DNA of 50,274 nucleotides from a virus, in IMG/VR virus record IMGVR_UViG_3300046506_000470, positions 1 through 50,274 of that record. One strand, written 5' to 3'. Below, one piece after another: positions 48,033-50,274 of the stretch. Every line of letters starts with the position of its first letter. Positions within the stretch are counted from its first letter, which is position 1. The translations under genes were made by a program, and so were the position numbers. Below the pieces are notes generated by a model. The model was not told the origin of the DNA and ran no database searches. It saw only the letters and a program-made list of their open reading frames with translations.

Positions 48033-48221
48033 GTGAGCAAAACAGTCGTGTTGACCGGGAGAGCGGTCGTGAATTTTCGCAAGGTGATTACCGGTATGGA
48101 TGACGCCGAAGTAGAGGAATTGCTAGCTAGTAACGACTTGCGCGAGGCTCAGATCGACGATGATGACCTGCGCGATATCGAATGGATTCATGACGACGTT
48201 GAAATACAGGTGAATCCATGA
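48033..48221 (+). CDS. Small acidic hypothetical protein
   Basis: The start is GTG 48033 (MSKTVVLTGRAVVNFRKVI) with AGGAG 7 nt upstream. An open frame to 47886 runs over the hexanucleotide repeat without support. The 62-residue product is acidic in the second half (DDAEVEELLASNDLREAQIDDDDL). It overlaps the ASCH-like gene by ATGA. Function unknown. Confidence 0.65.
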   Translation: MSKTVVLTGRAVVNFRKVITGMDDAEVEELLASNDLREAQIDDDDLRDIEWIHDDVEIQVNP

Positions 48222-48895
48222 GTACCACCAAAGAACGCGGCATCCTGTTCTCGGCCCCAATGGTGCGAGCCCTGCTGGATGGTCGGAAGACAGTTACGCG
48301 GCGGGCCGTAAAAGGCACCGCTCTCGAATGGCTGGAAGAGTTTGACCCCGCCTACGTGGCGAACTCTGACAATGGGCTCTGCCCTTACGGCAAGCCGGGC
48401 GACCGGCTGTGGGTTCGCGAAACGTGGTCTGACGTAAATCTGCATGGCGCGCCGGGCATCGCTTACCGCGCGGATGATGACGTCCGGGATCTCATGGAAG
48501 ACAAGAGCTTTTTGGATGAAGACCGGGCGTTCAATTACAACGACTCGCGCGTCCAGAAGTATTCATTCGCTTGCTGGTCGGAAGACCTGATGTCGGGAGT
48601 AGAGGGGCGGTGGCGGCCGAGCATCTTCATGCCGCGCTGGGCCAGCCGCATCCTGCTGGAAATCACCGACGTGCGTATCGAGCGTCTGAACAACATCATT
48701 ACCCAGCAATGCCAAGCTGAGGGCTATCCAGCTGAGCGGGAGGCGGAAGCGCGCGGCAGCGAACTGGATGTGTGGCTCTGGTACCGAGGACTGTGGGAGC
48801 AGATCAACGGGCCGGGCAGCTTCGGCACGCACTGGGTTTGGGTCGTCGAATTCAAGCGGGTGGCGCAAACAAATAATCTGACGAATCAGGACTGA
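48218..48895 (+). CDS. ASCH-like / phage morphogenetic-type protein
   Basis: The 225-residue protein reads ILFSAPMVRALLDGRKTVTRRAVK, CPYGKPGDRLWVRETW, WRPSIFMPRWASRILLEITDVRIERL and YRGLWEQINGPGSF. This is the pattern of the phage protein family often labelled morphogenetic and related to ASCH/PUA-like RNA-binding folds. Its function is not known. It is coupled to the preceding gene. Confidence 0.85.
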   Translation: MSTTKERGILFSAPMVRALLDGRKTVTRRAVKGTALEWLEEFDPAYVANSDNGLCPYGKPGDRLWVRETWSDVNLHGAPGIAYRADDDVRDLMEDKSFLDEDRAFNYNDSRVQKYSFACWSEDLMSGVEGRWRPSIFMPRWASRILLEITDVRIERLNNIITQQCQAEGYPAEREAEARGSELDVWLWYRGLWEQINGPGSFGTHWVWVVEFKRVAQTNNLTNQD

Positions 48896-48902
48896 GGTGA
48901 GC

Positions 48903-49136
48903 ATGGCCAGGGTGATTGCGCAAATTACAGCTCGACTTCCTCGACTGATGGAAGCAGCCGAGTACCGGAAGCTGCGCTACGCTGGCGGGAAACCCAGCTT
49001 GCAGCAGTTGAAAAAGTGGATCGAAGAGGGAGAGATCGTGGGAGAAGTAAAAGGCGGGATGTATTTCGTCGATCTGCAAGCAGCTATTACGGGCTCAGAT
49101 GACCCGCTGCTCGCGCAAATGATGGATGTCGGCTGA
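48903..49136 (+). CDS. xis: Excisionase-like protein
   Basis: The start is ATG 48903 with GAGG 5 nt upstream. GTG 48897 is possible. The 77-residue product includes KPSLQQLKKWIEEGEIVGEVKGGMYFVDLQAAI, the winged-helix pattern of phage Xis proteins. It ends one base before the chosen integrase start, as in xis-int operons. It would bend DNA at attR to direct excision. Confidence 0.85.
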   Translation: MARVIAQITARLPRLMEAAEYRKLRYAGGKPSLQQLKKWIEEGEIVGEVKGGMYFVDLQAAITGSDDPLLAQMMDVG

Positions 49137-49137
49137 T

Positions 49138-50274
49138 ATGGTGCCGCGCCCGCGAAGACCGGTGAATCGGAAACTGCCGCCGAACCTATACGCCAACGGC
49201 CAATACTGGAGATACAAGAACCCCATCACAGGCAAGATGACCAGCATCAACCGCCCGCTAGACGAGGCGATCAAGATGGCCAAGGCGGCGAATGCCAAGC
49301 TAGCCCCGTTGATGGCCGGGGACGGCGAGATGCTCGCTATGATCACCGGGGACAAGGTGCAGAACTTTCGGCATCTCGTTGACCGGTTCGAAAAGGAATG
49401 GCTGCCGGACCGCAAGTATGCAGAAAGCACCCTCGATGAAGTCGGATTCAAGCTTGAGCGGTATAGAACTGACCTGGGCGATATGCTGGTTGGCCAAGCA
49501 GACATCCAAGTGATCGCGGAGTACTTGGACCAATTCACCAATAACGCCTACACCAAGCACCGCGCGTTGCTGGTAAACGTTTTCAAGTTTGCCGTGGCAA
49601 AGGGGATGGCGGAAAGAAATGTCGCCGAACTGACACTGCTCAAGAAGGAAGAAGAGAAGAAGCGCCAGCGCCATACCATGGAAGGCGTGCAGAAGATGAT
49701 AGCGGCCGGCACCACGCCCGAGTGGCTTAAGCGCACCATCAGACTTGGCCTGCTGAGTCTTCAGCGCCGCGAGGACATCGTCACATGGCTGAAGTCAGCA
49801 GTAGATCTCGAAAACAATACGATCAAAGTTTCACCCGGAAAGACAGAGGGCTATGAGACGCCGATCCACCTGAAAATCTTAATGGGTAAAACAATGCGCC
49901 AGGTTGTCTCGGAGTGCATGAAGTCTCCGATACTTTCTCCCTACCTTATTCACTATCAACCCAAGGCGCGGCGAAAAGAGCAGGTAGCGGCTAAAGACCA
50001 TTGGACTTCAATCACTCCAGACTACTTGACCAACTGCTTCAGAAAGGCCCGTGATGCCGCTCATGCATACGATCATCTTGCGCCGGATGAACGTCCAACT
50101 TTCCACGAACTAAGAGCGCTCGGCTCTTGGCTGTATGAGCAGCAGAAGTTCCCAACTGAATACGTCCAGGCTCTTATGGGACACGCTGACGAGAAAATGA
50201 CGAAGGAGTACCAAGACGGTCACAAATCGAAGGAGATTGAGTACGTCGAGGTCGCGGCCGGACTGTCGCTTTGA
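49138..50274 (+). CDS. int: Phage integrase, lambda-type tyrosine recombinase
   Basis: The start at ATG 49138 gives MVPRPRRPVNRKLPPNLYANG, which aligns with the lambda Int N-terminus (RRDLPPNLY), the arm-type DNA-binding domain. An ATG at 49126 adds four residues. Catalytic residues are visible: Arg211 in LQRREDIVTW, Lys235 in SPGKTEG, His323-x2-Arg326 in FHELRALG, His349 in LMGHADEKM, and Tyr358 in TKEYQDGH. The stop codon is the last base of the window, so attP/attR must lie outside or beyond it. Confidence 0.95.
   Translation: MVPRPRRPVNRKLPPNLYANGQYWRYKNPITGKMTSINRPLDEAIKMAKAANAKLAPLMAGDGEMLAMITGDKVQNFRHLVDRFEKEWLPDRKYAESTLDEVGFKLERYRTDLGDMLVGQADIQVIAEYLDQFTNNAYTKHRALLVNVFKFAVAKGMAERNVAELTLLKKEEEKKRQRHTMEGVQKMIAAGTTPEWLKRTIRLGLLSLQRREDIVTWLKSAVDLENNTIKVSPGKTEGYETPIHLKILMGKTMRQVVSECMKSPILSPYLIHYQPKARRKEQVAAKDHWTSITPDYLTNCFRKARDAAHAYDHLAPDERPTFHELRALGSWLYEQQKFPTEYVQALMGHADEKMTKEYQDGHKSKEIEYVEVAAGLSL

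Noticed and set aside
1-50274. CRISPR arrays, tRNA or rRNA genes, insertion sequences
   Set aside because: No regularly spaced repeats, cloverleaf or rRNA-like sequences, transposase genes or terminal inverted repeats were seen on reading; a covariance-model scan was not possible here.

Overview
The window reads as a near-complete temperate siphophage (lambda/HK97-type) integrated in, or isolated from, a Pseudomonas. The evidence is a GC-rich background, a DUF1654 protein (a family typical of Pseudomonas and its phages), a full late operon ending in tail and lysis genes, a cI/cro switch, and an xis-int pair whose integrase stop codon is the last base of the window. No rRNA, tRNA, CRISPR array or insertion sequence was seen.

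Layout. Positions 1-31675 are almost entirely minus-strand. Read in the direction of transcription (right to left) they hold: replication genes (O/DnaT-like 31675-30929, lambda P-like 30932-30252), nuclease and recombinase genes (YbcO-like, VRR-NUC, a tyrosine recombinase), zinc-binding and unknown regulators, holin and overlapping Rz/Rz1 spanins (26357-25455), small coupled ORFs, HNH endonuclease, terminase small and large subunits, portal, ClpP-like protease, HK97-fold capsid, connector and tail completion proteins, tail tube, frameshifted tail chaperones, tape measure, tail-tip proteins, tail fibre and, at the far left end, a SleB-type endolysin. Many genes overlap by ATGA, GTGA or TAATG, so the late region is translationally coupled. 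Two plus-strand exceptions sit at the left end: a small zinc-finger-like ORF and an XRE regulator.

The switch lies at 33228-34385: Cro-like protein (minus) and CI/LexA-type repressor (plus). A 14-bp palindrome, ATGCAC-N2-GTGCAT, occurs between them. It recurs twice over a strong TTGACA promoter at 38101 that drives the rightward early operon. These act as counterparts of lambda OR and OL. The rightward transcript starts with about 530 nt that lack a convincing gene but contain a boxA and many hairpins.

The right arm (34625-50274) is accessory-rich. It has an OLD-like AAA/TOPRIM gene split by a frameshift next to a D12 adenine methyltransferase, then small phage ORFs, a DUF2303/YfdQ protein, a proteasome-like Ntn-hydrolase candidate, a membrane-anchored unknown, a PP-loop PAPS-reductase-like enzyme and a C5-cytosine methyltransferase with an unusual six-repeat central region. 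It closes with a DUF4406 protein, an ASCH-like protein, excisionase and lambda-type integrase. The AT-richer genes on the minus strand in this arm look like cargo. The best candidates for undescribed biology are the AAA-TOPRIM/methyltransferase cassette, the structured early leader RNA, the long hairpin RNA at 39121-39212 and the Ntn-hydrolase cargo block.
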